Below, in pieces: positions 15,758 to 25,259 of a stretch of DNA of 50,117 nucleotides (position 1 is the first letter of the stretch; each line of letters begins with the position of its first letter). The stretch covers positions 1 through 50,117 of the forward strand of contig NZ_JADEXQ010000039.1 of NCBI RefSeq assembly GCF_015207035.1. Reading direction: 5' to 3'. The notes under the pieces were generated by a model. The model had not been told where the DNA came from and searched no databases. It was given only the letters and a program-made list of their open reading frames with translations. Made by a program: the position numbers and the translations under genes. This DNA comes from Romeriopsis navalis LEGE 11480 (GTDB taxonomy: Bacteria > Cyanobacteriota > Cyanobacteriia > Leptolyngbyales > Leptolyngbyaceae).

Positions 15758-17974
15758 CTATTGGTTCAATTTGGGTTGATGCGGGGAAATCTGCGCGACT
15801 TTTTTGGCAATTTCCGGATTGTATAGACGCAAATAATTCCAGTAGTTGCCTAATACCGCACGGACATAACCCCGAGTTTCGGAGTAAGGAATCGCTTCAA
15901 CAAATTCATCCGCATCTTGCGTCTTGCGTTTTTCTAACCAGCCCCCCACGGCCCCAGGTCCCGCATTATAGCTAGCGACCGCCAGCATGGAGTTGCCATC
16001 ATATTCATCGTGGGTATACCCCAGATACCAAGTCCCCAGCTTGATATTATCAGCCGGATTTTCGAGGTTGTAATTTTTGACGTTGAGCTTACCCGCAATA
16101 AAACTGGCAGTCTCCGGCATCACTTGCATCAGGCCGGTCGCACCAACCGATGATTTAATCTGCGGCTCAAACCGCGATTCCTGACGCATCAACGCGGTTA
16201 CCAACATCGGATTAAGCCGATGCTGCTTTGACCAACTGGAAATTTCCGCGGCAAACGGGAATGGATACAGACTGTGCCAGTAGTCTGGAGTCGCTTTCAG
16301 CGTCAAATACTGCTGTTGCTCCGCGGGCTGATCCCGATCGGATAAGCTGCCCACCATATACAGGCCATCCAGATTATCCCCCACTCCCAAGCGCAGAATC
16401 CCATCCGTAAACTGCTCTGGCACGGTGGGCTTCAGTCGATTCTGAAATTCAACTTGCCAGTAGCTCCAGGCCGCTTGCCGCTGACCAATTTGATGCAACT
16501 CCTGCAACGCCGCTGAACCGGCTAATAACTGGGGTGGCGTCGTGGGCTGCTGAATCGCCGGCTGTAATTTTCGCACCGTCGTAAAATCGCCCACATTCCA
16601 GCCCAGCAGGCTCGCCGATCGCCAAGCATAATACGATTCCGGATGCTGCTTGATCACTTGCTGAAAAGTATTTGCCGCCTTCTGAGAATCACCTAACTTC
16701 AGCGCCCATTTTCCGGCCCAGAATCCCGCCCTTGCACCGAACTTCGCATCAGTGCTGTGCGTGAGGGTTTCGGCGGCCCATTGCTGGGCAACTTTCATGT
16801 CCCCGGCTTTGAGCCGATCTTGAGCAATCGTCCAGCGCAGTTGCGCCGCCGCCTTTGACTTCGGAAATTTCTCAAGTAAGTATTGGCGCAGCTGCGTCGC
16901 CGACTGACTACTGCGCATTTTATCGAGCAATTTAGCCTTTTCCAACAAGGCTTGCGGTGCCCGATCGGGATAACTCGCAATGACTTGATCGAGGTAAGGC
17001 AAAGCTTGCTTCGGTGGCACTAATTGGGCCAATCGAGTGAGCGCTAAGCCGGCTTCCGAAGTACCGGGAAACTGCTTAATCGTCATTTCATAACGTTGCT
17101 TCCCGCCTTTTTCCCCTTTCAAATGCAAACCGCGCGCCGATCGATAAGCAGTTTCAGGCGTCTGCGGGGCCTTCGCATAAGCCTTCGCGGCCCGATCGTA
17201 AACCTGACTCTCCCAATAGGCCCAAGCGACGGTCTGCCATTGTTGCGGCTGCAACTGCGGCCCAAATAGCTTCACCAACTGATCCATCCGTGCCGGCGTC
17301 CCCTTGGCATCTGGTTCGGCCTTCGCAAGCAACAGCAGCAATGGTAACTGCTTCGGATTTTGTTTGAGGCGTTTTTTGACGATCGCTACAGTCCGCGGAT
17401 GGGTCGGAAACTGTTTAATCGCTTGATCCCAATATTGCGGTGCCGTTTTACCCAACTCGTACAACACTTCCGCCGCCGCCGGATCGTTTCCATGCTTTTG
17501 GAGCACTATTTGCCAGGCAGCTTTCGCCTGATCCGGCTGCTTTGCCGCCATGAATGCTAGACCGCGCAAATGCAGAATTTTCGCCGTCAGCACTGGATAA
17601 TCTTGCTCAAGATTCGCTAGTTGCTTCAGGGCTGCTTGAGGTTGATTCGCCGCCAGATGATCGGTGGCCAATACGTAGCGAGCCCGGCTGCGATCCATTG
17701 ATGGCTGAGCCGTTTGGGCAATTTTCTGCAGATTCTGGGCGCGTTGCTGCGGCATCTGCTTCAACAGCGGCGCAATGATCGGGCTCGGCTTGATCGCACT
17801 CCCCGGCAGCGGTGCAGTCGGCTGTCCCACTCGCGCAACATTAAACAACCCACCAGAACGATCACCGGAGTTGACCTGAGTCGAAATCACCATGCCCGAC
17901 ACGAGGGCGATCGTCCCCGCACCGCCGAGCAAAAAAGGCATCCAAGACTTCGATTGATTTGGGGGTTGGGACAT
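15758..17974 (-). CDS. Membrane-anchored soluble lytic transglycosylase (Slt-like) with TPR repeats
   Basis: The 738-residue protein starts with a short cytoplasmic segment and a membrane anchor (FLLGGAGTIALVSGMVIS, about residues 14-31). A long alpha-helical, TPR-like region follows (for example YELGKTAPQYWDQAIKQFP, AGFWAGKWALKLGDSQKA), forming the superhelical U/L domain. The C-terminal SLT domain holds ALMRQESRF with the catalytic Glu at about 599, then SSVGATGLMQVMP and ASYNAGPGAVGGWL. It cleaves peptidoglycan between MurNAc and GlcNAc in the periplasm, making 1,6-anhydro products. ATG at 17974 has GGAG eight bases upstream; the longer frame (to 18046) lacks a suitable start. It is divergent from pepA. 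Confidence 0.93.
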   Translation of the reverse strand: MSQPPNQSKSWMPFLLGGAGTIALVSGMVISTQVNSGDRSGGLFNVARVGQPTAPLPGSAIKPSPIIAPLLKQMPQQRAQNLQKIAQTAQPSMDRSRARYVLATDHLAANQPQAALKQLANLEQDYPVLTAKILHLRGLAFMAAKQPDQAKAAWQIVLQKHGNDPAAAEVLYELGKTAPQYWDQAIKQFPTHPRTVAIVKKRLKQNPKQLPLLLLLAKAEPDAKGTPARMDQLVKLFGPQLQPQQWQTVAWAYWESQVYDRAAKAYAKAPQTPETAYRSARGLHLKGEKGGKQRYEMTIKQFPGTSEAGLALTRLAQLVPPKQALPYLDQVIASYPDRAPQALLEKAKLLDKMRSSQSATQLRQYLLEKFPKSKAAAQLRWTIAQDRLKAGDMKVAQQWAAETLTHSTDAKFGARAGFWAGKWALKLGDSQKAANTFQQVIKQHPESYYAWRSASLLGWNVGDFTTVRKLQPAIQQPTTPPQLLAGSAALQELHQIGQRQAAWSYWQVEFQNRLKPTVPEQFTDGILRLGVGDNLDGLYMVGSLSDRDQPAEQQQYLTLKATPDYWHSLYPFPFAAEISSWSKQHRLNPMLVTALMRQESRFEPQIKSSVGATGLMQVMPETASFIAGKLNVKNYNLENPADNIKLGTWYLGYTHDEYDGNSMLAVASYNAGPGAVGGWLEKRKTQDADEFVEAIPYSETRGYVRAVLGNYWNYLRLYNPEIAKKVAQISPHQPKLNQ

Positions 17975-18402
17975 AATCCGGCTCCAGCATATAAGTTCCA
18001 GCCCAGGATTACGGAGATCCCACAGCAGGCGAGTAAAAATGTTCAATTGATTGCGACTGCTTTAGCACAATTCACCCCATCCAACCACCACCTGTGAATC
18101 AAAATACCGCCCGTATCACCCAGTCAGATGACGGCCGGAATTTTGCGGGATTTGAGGTTGCATCATCAAAAAACAGGAAACTTTTTCTATTACAGCAAAT
18201 GTTTAAAATATTCGCCGACAAAAAAATCGATAGCACACCCAACTTTGCCAACGTGTCACCGAATTATGGCATTATTCATCCTCCGGAGAAAGACCTGCCG
18301 GTCGAAATCTCAGTTTTGACCGATACTAAATAAGCAGCTTGTGTCATCGCAATTATCCACAAGCCAAGATCTTTAGGTAGAACTACACATCAAGAGAGCG
18401 TT
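17975..18402. other. Divergent intergenic region, transglycosylase / pepA
   Basis: Open frames here are short and show no protein features. TTGCCA (18245) and CATTAT (18270) point toward pepA, but the spacing is 19 bases, so I do not call a promoter. No repeat or hairpin stood out. Confidence 0.4.
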
Positions 18403-19872
18403 ATGAAGTTTGAAGCATTGGGCACATCGTTTGTCGATTGGACGGGTGACGGACTGGCGATCGGCGTCTTTGAAGATCAAGTTGAACTCAGCGGCGATCT
18501 AGCCACGCTCGACGGCAAATTGTCCGGTATGCTCAGTGAGCTAATCAATGAAGCCGAGTTTAAGGGTAAAGCGAACAGCAGCCTCTTTAGTCGCGTCATG
18601 GGGGGACAGTTCAAAAAGCTGATTGTGCTGGGTCTCGGAAAAACGTCAGACCTCACAAGTGAAAGCCTGCGCCGCGCCGCCGCGACTGCCGCGAAACTAG
18701 CCCGACGGGAAAAATGTCAAACGCTCGGCATTCATCTCCCAACTGGCGATATCGCGGATGCGGATGCGGCCCAAGCAATCACCGAAGGCATGCACCTTGC
18801 ACTTTACAAAGACGTCCGCTTCAAATCGGAGAAAAAGGACGCCAGCCATCAATTGACCACGGTGCAACTGCTGGGTCTCACCGATCAAGCGGCCGCGATC
18901 GCCAAAGCCGAGCAAATCTGCCAAGGGGTATTTCTTGCCCGCGAACTGGTCGCCGCCCCCGCCAATTACGTCACCCCCATGTCCATGGCCGATATGGCCC
19001 AAGAGCTCGCCCAAACCTATGGCTTAGAACTCCAGATTTTAGAGCAAGCAGAATGTGAAGCATTAGGCATGGGTGCATTTCTCGGTGTCGCTATGGCTTC
19101 CGATATGCCCCCCAAATTTATCCATCTGACCTACAAACCTGCTGGTACTCCCCGCAAAAAACTGGCGATCGTCGGCAAAGGCCTCACCTTCGACTCGGGT
19201 GGCTACAACCTCAAAGTCGGTGCATCGTCGATCGAGATGATGAAAACTGATATGGGCGGTGCCGGGGCGACATTCGGGGCAGCAAAAGCAATCGCCGCCC
19301 TCAAACCCGATGTTGAGGTGCATTTCATCAGCGCCGTGACAGAAAATATGGTGAGTGGTCGCGGCATGCACCCCGGTGATATCTTGACCGCGTCGAATGG
19401 CAAAACGATCGAAATTAACAACACTGACGCCGAAGGTCGTTTGACCCTGGCCGATGCCTTGGTCTATGCCGATAAACTCGGCGTCGATGGCATGGTCGAT
19501 CTGGCCACACTCACTGGTGCTTGTGTTGTGGCCCTCGGCAATGACATCGCTGGACTCTGGAGTCCCAATGACCAGCTAGCCGATGACATTGTGGCCGCCG
19601 CCAAACAATCCGGCGAAAAGATCTGGCGCATGCCGATGGAAGAAAAGTATTTCGACAGCATGAAGTCACCGCTCGCCGATATGAAAAATACTGGTGCGCG
19701 GGCCGGCGGCGCAATCAGTGCTTCCGTCTTTCTGAAGCAATATGTCAAGGAAACGCCATGGGCCCACATTGATTTAGCTGGGCCAGTTTGGACCGATAAA
19801 GATAATGGCTACAACAGCGTTGGGGCCACCGGCTATGCGGTGCGGATGCTCGTTGATTGGGTCATGGCTTAA
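18403..19872 (+). CDS. pepA: Leucyl aminopeptidase (M17)
   Basis: A cytosolic M17 aminopeptidase of 489 residues that removes N-terminal amino acids using two divalent metal ions. The catalytic domain shows [19 protein letters not shown] (Lys and Asp metal ligands), [14 protein letters not shown] and the family signature [14 protein letters not shown] (Asp, Glu and Arg of the active site). The N-terminal regulatory or hexamer-forming domain spans about residues 1-170. ATG at 18403 has GAGAG upstream. Length and order agree with the family. It is apparently monocistronic and convergent with the sensor kinase gene downstream. Confidence 0.97.
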   Translation: MKFEALGTSFVDWTGDGLAIGVFEDQVELSGDLATLDGKLSGMLSELINEAEFKGKANSSLFSRVMGGQFKKLIVLGLGKTSDLTSESLRRAAATAAKLARREKCQTLGIHLPTGDIADADAAQAITEGMHLALYKDVRFKSEKKDASHQLTTVQLLGLTDQAAAIAKAEQICQGVFLARELVAAPANYVTPMSMADMAQELAQTYGLELQILEQAECEALGMGAFLGVAMASDMPPKFIHLTYKPAGTPRKKLAIVGKGLTFDSGGYNLKVGASSIEMMKTDMGGAGATFGAAKAIAALKPDVEVHFISAVTENMVSGRGMHPGDILTASNGKTIEINNTDAEGRLTLADALVYADKLGVDGMVDLATLTGACVVALGNDIAGLWSPNDQLADDIVAAAKQSGEKIWRMPMEEKYFDSMKSPLADMKNTGARAGGAISASVFLKQYVKETPWAHIDLAGPVWTDKDNGYNSVGATGYAVRMLVDWVMA

Positions 19873-19883
19873 ACCCAGCGATC

Positions 19884-19903
19884 GGTTTAATGTCGATTAA
19901 ACC
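19884..19903. terminator. Small hairpin between convergent pepA and kinase genes
   Basis: GGTTTAAT (19884-19891) and ATTAAACC (19896-19903) pair around a GTCG loop. The right arm overlaps the kinase stop codon. The T tracts are short, so it may be a weak bidirectional terminator. Confidence 0.4.
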
Positions 19904-22188
19904 ACTGGCGTTAAGGCCATAGCGGCGGTGGGCAGGTGCAAGATAAATCTTGTACCTTCGCCCACCTGGCTATCACAGGAAATTTGACCGTGATGCTCAT
20001 TCACCACAATCTGATAGCAAGTGGATAAACCCAAACCCGTCCCTTGCCCGATCGGTTTAGTCGTAAAAAACGGATCAAAAATTTGTTTTTGCACAGCCTG
20101 GCTCATACCACCCGCATTATCGGAAATTTCAACTCGAACTTGATCCGCATTCAGCTGCACCGTCCGAATCATAATTTTCGGGACAAGTTGAATCTGGCGG
20201 GCCACTGCATCATGCAATGCATCAACGGCATTTGTCAGTAGGTTCATAAAGACCTGGTTGAGGTGCCCCACGACACCATTCACCATGACCACGTCCCCAT
20301 AGTCGCGTTCAACCGCAATTCGGATATGCGCCGGATTTTCACTAAACCGACTCCGCAGAATCATCAACGCACTATCCAATCCGGATTGCACATCAATCGG
20401 TTTCACGCCCGTTTCGTCTAGGCAAGCAAACACTTTCAAAGTTGAGACGATCGTTTGAATCCGATCAGCACCCATTTCCATTGACGCCAGCACTTTGGGC
20501 AAATCACGCTGAATAAATGGCAAATCCAGTTCATCTAAGGCCGCCAGTAATGTCGGACTCGGGGTCGGATGTTCTTGCTGATACAGCGCGACTGCTTGCA
20601 CAAGACTCCCGAAATAGTCTTGGCTATAACGGACATTACCCTGAATAAAATTCACCGGGTTATTAATTTCATGGGCAATCCCCGCGACCAGTTGCCCCAG
20701 ACTCGACATTTTCTCACTTTGCACCAATTGCGCTTGGGTTTTACGCAGCTTACTCAAGGTTAATTTCAACGCATCGGCTTTTCGCCGTAACTGCGCTTCG
20801 GATTTGGCTAGCGCTGCCTCTGATTGCTTGCGGTGAATGCCTTCGGCAATTTCACCCGCGATGAAGGACAGCATCTCTAATGTATCGTCCGGCAAATCCT
20901 GCTGAGCAAACAGTGAAATCACCCCAATCAGCTGCTCATTTACAATCAAGGGATATCCAGCAAACGCTTTCAAACCGGCTTCTAAGGCCCAATTTTTGCG
21001 TTGAATATGGGATTCCGATTGCACGTCATTAGTCAGGAGTGGGCAACGTGATTTGGCGATAAAGCCGATCGCCAAATCCCCCATCGCCACCCGGCGATAG
21101 TAATGATCAGAATCGATGCAATGCCCAGCGCTCGATCGTAATTCCAACATCTGCGTGTCGGGATTCAATGTCCAAACTCGCACCACCCCCACATTGAGCT
21201 GCTGCACCAAAATCGTCGTACATTGATCGAGCATCTGTGGCAACGGGATATTCCGAGCCAAAATACTATCAACCATAGCCCGCAGTTCAATCAGACAATG
21301 CTGATGATAGAGTTCAACTTCTGCCGCCTTCCGGTCAGTCACATCCCGATCAATGCCGCGATAGCCTTTGAAGTTGCCCTGGTCATCAAAGAAGGGGACC
21401 CCATTACTCTCCACCACAATCTGACGACCCGCTTTGCTCAAACGTCGCACTTCGACTCGTGAAAATCCTTGGTGCTGTGAGACACAACGTCGAATAATGG
21501 CACTCGCCAACGACTGCTGATCGACCAACATCAGAGCATCCAACTTCTGGCCAATCACTTCCTCCGGCGCATAGCCCAACAATTTCTTAACTTGGGGACT
21601 GACATAGGTATAAACTGCCTGTTCATCAACTTCCCAAATCAAGTCCTCGATCGTCTCCAGCAGATCGCGGAAACGTGACTCTGCCGTTTTTTCGACCAGA
21701 CTTCGGCACAAATCTTGCTGTCGCTGCAAGGCCACACCAAGACCAATGATAAAACTGCTGAGGGCATTAATTTGATCTGGTTGCAGTAAGGTGCTGGCAT
21801 CACTAAAGTCAAAGCTCAGCGCCCCCCACAACACATCCGAAACAAACACCGGCAACACTTGCACCGTCGTTGGCAAAACCGACAAACTGTCTGGCTGCGC
21901 CGCCAACATTGACGTAACGCACTCACCTTGCGCAAACAAGGCCGCTGATTTCAGATCTAGGTGTAAATCATCCGCTGAGGCAGTCGCAACCGCCGTCCAA
22001 CGAGGAGACAAGACCGATACCGGCATCGGTTGAACCCTAGATTGTTCAAATAGCGTCGCATTTTCGCACCCAATTGCCTCACACAGAAGCGATAGAGACC
22101 GAGGCAATGCGATATCCAAATCTGCAATAGTCAGTAAATTACTATTTGCTTGAGCAACAGCCGCCAGTAAGTGTTCAGCGAGAGACAT
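19897..22188 (-). CDS. GAF-PAS-GAF sensor histidine kinase
   Basis: A 763-residue soluble kinase. The order is: GAF-like domain (about 20-155, LLCEAIGCENATLFE onward), PAS (about 170-290, LLETIEDLIWEVDEQ and YTYVSPQVKKLLGY, ending in the PAC motif GIDRDVTDRK), second GAF (about 300-450, including a VGVVRVW strand), coiled coil, HisKA with His506 in GQLVAGIAHEINN, and HATPase with LLTNAVDAL, DNAGGMS and [11 protein letters not shown]. No chromophore-binding Cys signature was noticed in the GAF domains. It probably senses a soluble ligand or redox state. ATG at 22188 (MSLAEHLL) is preferred; the longer frame adds a hydrophobic stretch that does not look like a true N-terminus. No partner regulator is adjacent. 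Confidence 0.9.
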   Translation of the reverse strand: MSLAEHLLAAVAQANSNLLTIADLDIALPRSLSLLCEAIGCENATLFEQSRVQPMPVSVLSPRWTAVATASADDLHLDLKSAALFAQGECVTSMLAAQPDSLSVLPTTVQVLPVFVSDVLWGALSFDFSDASTLLQPDQINALSSFIIGLGVALQRQQDLCRSLVEKTAESRFRDLLETIEDLIWEVDEQAVYTYVSPQVKKLLGYAPEEVIGQKLDALMLVDQQSLASAIIRRCVSQHQGFSRVEVRRLSKAGRQIVVESNGVPFFDDQGNFKGYRGIDRDVTDRKAAEVELYHQHCLIELRAMVDSILARNIPLPQMLDQCTTILVQQLNVGVVRVWTLNPDTQMLELRSSAGHCIDSDHYYRRVAMGDLAIGFIAKSRCPLLTNDVQSESHIQRKNWALEAGLKAFAGYPLIVNEQLIGVISLFAQQDLPDDTLEMLSFIAGEIAEGIHRKQSEAALAKSEAQLRRKADALKLTLSKLRKTQAQLVQSEKMSSLGQLVAGIAHEINNPVNFIQGNVRYSQDYFGSLVQAVALYQQEHPTPSPTLLAALDELDLPFIQRDLPKVLASMEMGADRIQTIVSTLKVFACLDETGVKPIDVQSGLDSALMILRSRFSENPAHIRIAVERDYGDVVMVNGVVGHLNQVFMNLLTNAVDALHDAVARQIQLVPKIMIRTVQLNADQVRVEISDNAGGMSQAVQKQIFDPFFTTKPIGQGTGLGLSTCYQIVVNEHHGQISCDSQVGEGTRFILHLPTAAMALTPVV

Positions 22189-22609
22189 ATTTTCAATATC
22201 AAAGCACGATTGAGCAAGGCAAATGCATGCGGACAATATATTAAACAGATTTATTAAGCGCCAGAACCACGGCAAGGAAAGCAAGCATAAGGCTTTGACT
22301 CAGAATTCCCACAAACCTCTGAGATCAGACATAAAAAAGGGCGGAGAAACGCACACCCAACAAAACCAACGGTTTTCGCCAACTACCCACAAACACCTGT
22401 CTTTCAAGGCATGAGACAGACATTACTGTAGTAACGGCTTCAGCCGCCGCAATATTGTCCAAGCAAGACCCATATCAAAAAAAATCCTGCCTCAGCAAAC
22501 AAGTTGCCGAACCAGGATCGTCCGTTCCAAACCAATTGGCATATTTCAGATAGGCAATGGGTTCCTATTACTCACACATGAGCCATCTATCTGAAGGCCG
22601 TTAAAAGCT
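22189..22609. other. Intergenic region upstream of the kinase
   Basis: It contains the dcd terminator (22477-22518) and presumably the promoter of the minus-strand kinase at 22189-22470. No coding region or RNA gene was found in the rest. Confidence 0.5.
22477..22518 (-). terminator. Terminator of dcd
   Basis: Read on the minus strand, ATCCTG pairs with CAGGAT and, inside, TCGGCAA with TTGCTGA (one G-T pair), followed by a T8 run. It lies about 90 bases after the dcd stop. Confidence 0.75.
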
Positions 22610-23191
22610 CTAAATTCGCGCCAGCGTCACTTGCTCATTCTGATCTTGATATTTACCACGGCGAGTTTCATAACTCACTTCACATGGCACACCTTCAAGG
22701 AAGAGCAACTGTACAATGCCTTCATTCGCATAAATCCGGCAGTCAGCACTCGATGAGTTGGAAAACTCTAGGGTCAAATGCCCACGCCAACCAGCCTCGG
22801 CTGGCGTCAGATTAGCAATAATGCCAATCCGCGCGTAGGTTGATTTACCGATACAGATAACCGTGACATTTTCAGGAACTTCCAACCGCTCTAGGGCCAC
22901 ACCCAGTCCATAGGAATGCGCTGGCAGAACAAAGTAATCACCGAGATCATCCCGATGCAACGCCGCCGGTTCCAGATTCGATGGGTTGAAATTTTTGGGA
23001 TCAACAACCGTACCGGGAACATGGCGGAAAATGCGGAAATCCTTGGGCGATAGTCGCAGATCATAACCATAGCTACTCAAGCCATAGGAAATTACCGGAT
23101 TATCACTCTCAGTGCGACGTACCAGTTGTGGTTGGAAGGGTTGAATCATCCCCTTCCCGGCCATTTCGGTAATCCAAGAATCGCTCTTAAT
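22610..23191 (-). CDS. dcd: dCTP deaminase
   Basis: The 193-residue enzyme deaminates dCTP to dUTP, feeding dTMP synthesis. Seen: MIKSDSWI, the SSYGYDLRLS strand, ALERLEVPENVTVICIGKSTYAR and the nucleotide/catalytic signature TPAEAGWRGHLTLEFSNSS. This is the variant with TPxEAxWxGHxTLEF rather than the HVTA-x-IDPG form of E. coli. It is mono-functional in relatives, but a dUTPase activity cannot be excluded from sequence. ATG at 23191 gives the family length. The 137-base gap upstream to the CobO-like gene leaves it open whether they are co-transcribed. Confidence 0.93.
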   Translation of the reverse strand: MKSDSWITEMAGKGMIQPFQPQLVRRTESDNPVISYGLSSYGYDLRLSPKDFRIFRHVPGTVVDPKNFNPSNLEPAALHRDDLGDYFVLPAHSYGLGVALERLEVPENVTVICIGKSTYARIGIIANLTPAEAGWRGHLTLEFSNSSSADCRIYANEGIVQLLFLEGVPCEVSYETRRGKYQDQNEQVTLARI

Positions 23192-23328
23192 CATGGCTGA
23201 ACTCACACAACTGGGAATAACGGTTGAACAATGACGAAAAGGAAACACACGTTTAAAGTAAACTCAAACGCAACATTTAAGCTTTACACACACAAACCAC
23301 ATCAACAGGGGAAACAATTTGACCAACA

Positions 23329-23865
23329 CTATGGCTGATGACTACGACGCAGTTCAGTAATCTGATCCGCAACATCTAAAATTCCATCTGGCACATCTGG
23401 TCCAGTGAGGATGACATCAATATGACGTGGCCGCTTCCGTAAAAACTCCAAAACTTCCGCTTGACTAATCAAGTTGAAATTCATCGCCACACTTAACTCA
23501 TCCAAAACCACTAAATCATAGCGATTCTGGTAGACAACATTCTGCATGTACTGCCACAAATCGATGATCGATCGCCGCTCAAACTCATCAACTTCCGGGG
23601 TATCAATACACCGAGGCAAATCGCATCGCACCCAATCCAAATTTTGCGCTAGCTGCATGGGCCGATCGTAACCTTGCCCAATTCCACCTTTGAGGAATTG
23701 CACCACAAGCACGGAAGTTCCCTGACCCGCCAGACGAATTGCCTGAGACATCACACTTGTAAAAAAGTTGCGATGGGGACAGGTAAACACCTGCACCAAA
23801 CCTTCAATTTCCATATCGTAGGAACGACTAGAACTGAATGTTGGTCGTTGGATTTGGGCAACCAT
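23329..23865 (-). CDS. CobO/BtuR-like P-loop family protein with a degenerate Walker A
   Basis: A 178-residue protein resembling cob(I)alamin adenosyltransferase of the CobO type: SVLVVQFLKGGIGQGYDRP, NRYDLVVLDELSVAMNFNLIS (Walker B-like), a late VILTGPDVPDGILDVADQITEL. In true CobO the first strand is followed by GDGKGKTTAA. Here the corresponding segment is TCPHRNFFTSVMSQAIRLAG, with no GK(T/S). ATP binding in the usual way is therefore unlikely, and adenosyltransferase activity should not be assumed. The rest of the fold is well kept, which argues for a conserved non-canonical role rather than decay. Same strand as dcd. A start at the internal Met17 is also possible. Confidence 0.75.
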   Translation of the reverse strand: MVAQIQRPTFSSSRSYDMEIEGLVQVFTCPHRNFFTSVMSQAIRLAGQGTSVLVVQFLKGGIGQGYDRPMQLAQNLDWVRCDLPRCIDTPEVDEFERRSIIDLWQYMQNVVYQNRYDLVVLDELSVAMNFNLISQAEVLEFLRKRPRHIDVILTGPDVPDGILDVADQITELRRSHQP

Positions 23866-24236
23866 AAGCTCAACGCATCACGAGATAAGAAGGATACCAG
23901 ATATGAGGCCTTACCAACGGTAAAACTCCAGACAATTAGAATTTAAGATGCTACACCTAGCGCTCTCAACATTCAACTGCCATATAAAACACTAAATAGA
24001 GGAAAGCGTCAAGGGATCGGTCAATGTTTTTTCGCGACGAGATATAGATCCGTGACAGCGCTACATCTAGTGGAAGATCTCTTCCGCTTCAATGCCGAGG
24101 ATCCAGAACGCTTGTTCTATTTTCAAGGCATTCACATTGTAGAACAGTTGTTCATTTCTGGGAGTTGCCAGTTACAAAACTCTGACATCGGATCGGGATA
24201 CAGTGGATCAGAAGATTGCCATCTAGATCAGGGCTT
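23866..24236. other. Intergenic region downstream of the M28 peptidase
   Basis: No convincing gene. A 72-codon plus-strand frame starting at GTG 24052 overlaps the peptidase 3' end in antisense; it has no Shine-Dalgarno sequence and no family resemblance, so it is not called. No hairpin terminator was found. Confidence 0.4.
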
Positions 24237-25082
24237 CTATAAATTTGCAATCCCATCACATAAGCCCTGACAAACTCCCGCCATAAAATCGAGGTCAAGC
24301 GTATCGAAGGTATCTGTGGGCTGATGATAATTCGGGTTACGCAGAAAGGCGGTGTCAGTCACCATAATTGCTGGATAACCCGCATCCCAAAATGGCGCAT
24401 GGTCACTGCGGCGCAATTCCTCTAAAAATTTCCCCTTCCACCCGGCTGGCAACCACTGGCTCGGAACGCCCGATCGACGCATTGACCTTCCCAAACTAAG
24501 CATTGAAGGAATCGTCGGGATGTTACCAATCAAAGCAATAAAGTTTCCCTGATCGGGATATATCTTCTCTAATATCGGTGCCGGATAGCGTTGTGTATTA
24601 CGTTCCCGTTTGCAATATCCCAGCATTTCCAAAGACAACATCAAATGAACCTTTTGCTGTTGTTTCGCTAACTGTTTAGCATACAGTTCACTACCGATCC
24701 AGCCCGGTTCTTCTAGGTCAAACGCAATCAATTGCAGTGGACGTTTAGCCGGATGTGTCTGGAAAAATCGTGCTAGCTCTAACAACACCGCTACACCGCT
24801 GGCATTATCATCCGCTCCCGGAGAACCCGGCACCCCGTCATAGTGCGCACCAATGATGATGGGCGACCGTTGCTGATGTTGCTGGGCTGGGAGATTGAGA
24901 ATAATATTCTGGTGGGGCCGGGCTTTGATCTTGAACTCGTTCAGCACTACGTCACCAAACTGGCTCAGAGTTTGCTGGATATAGGTTTGTACATAGAAGT
25001 GCCCCTGCGGTGCAAGATACGGATCACGTTCACGCACGATTTCAAGCAGGTGCGATCGCAATCGAGTTTTGAGATCCGCCAT
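24237..25082 (-). CDS. M28-family zinc aminopeptidase
   Basis: A 281-residue peptidase with the co-catalytic zinc set of family M28: GAHYDGVPGSPGADDNASG (His, Asp), DLEEPGWIGSE (catalytic Glu and next Glu), SLEMLGY (Glu or Asp ligand), and the late His in NPNYHQPTDTFDTLD. The LRRSDHAPFWDAGYPAIMVTD strand is also characteristic. No signal peptide or lipobox is seen at the N-terminus (MADLKTRLRSHLLEI), so it is probably cytoplasmic. Substrate unknown; relatives remove N-terminal amino acids, and glutaminyl cyclases share the fold. Confidence 0.92.
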   Translation of the reverse strand: MADLKTRLRSHLLEIVRERDPYLAPQGHFYVQTYIQQTLSQFGDVVLNEFKIKARPHQNIILNLPAQQHQQRSPIIIGAHYDGVPGSPGADDNASGVAVLLELARFFQTHPAKRPLQLIAFDLEEPGWIGSELYAKQLAKQQQKVHLMLSLEMLGYCKRERNTQRYPAPILEKIYPDQGNFIALIGNIPTIPSMLSLGRSMRRSGVPSQWLPAGWKGKFLEELRRSDHAPFWDAGYPAIMVTDTAFLRNPNYHQPTDTFDTLDLDFMAGVCQGLCDGIANL

Positions 25083-25195
25083 ATGCTGGGTGCCACGAGA
25101 ATATACTGAGTGCTTCGAGAACCAGTCTTACCGTAGCAGTTTCGCATCAGACTATATGTGAGCAGCAAAACCGACCGTAGTCACATCTTAAGCAC

Positions 25196-25225
25196 AAAAA
25201 AGGGTGAGCCATGACAGCTCACCCT
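25196..25225 (-). terminator. Terminator of fba
   Basis: On the minus strand AGGGTGAGC (25225-25217) pairs with GCTCACCCT (25209-25201) around a 7-base loop, followed by T6. It lies 35 bases after the fba stop. Confidence 0.85.
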
Positions 25226-25259
25226 CACACAACAAACAAAAGGAATCAGATCAAATCAA

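Noticed and set aside
24052-24270. 72-codon plus-strand ORF with GTG start
   Set aside because: No ribosome site, antisense overlap with the M28 peptidase end, no recognisable domain.
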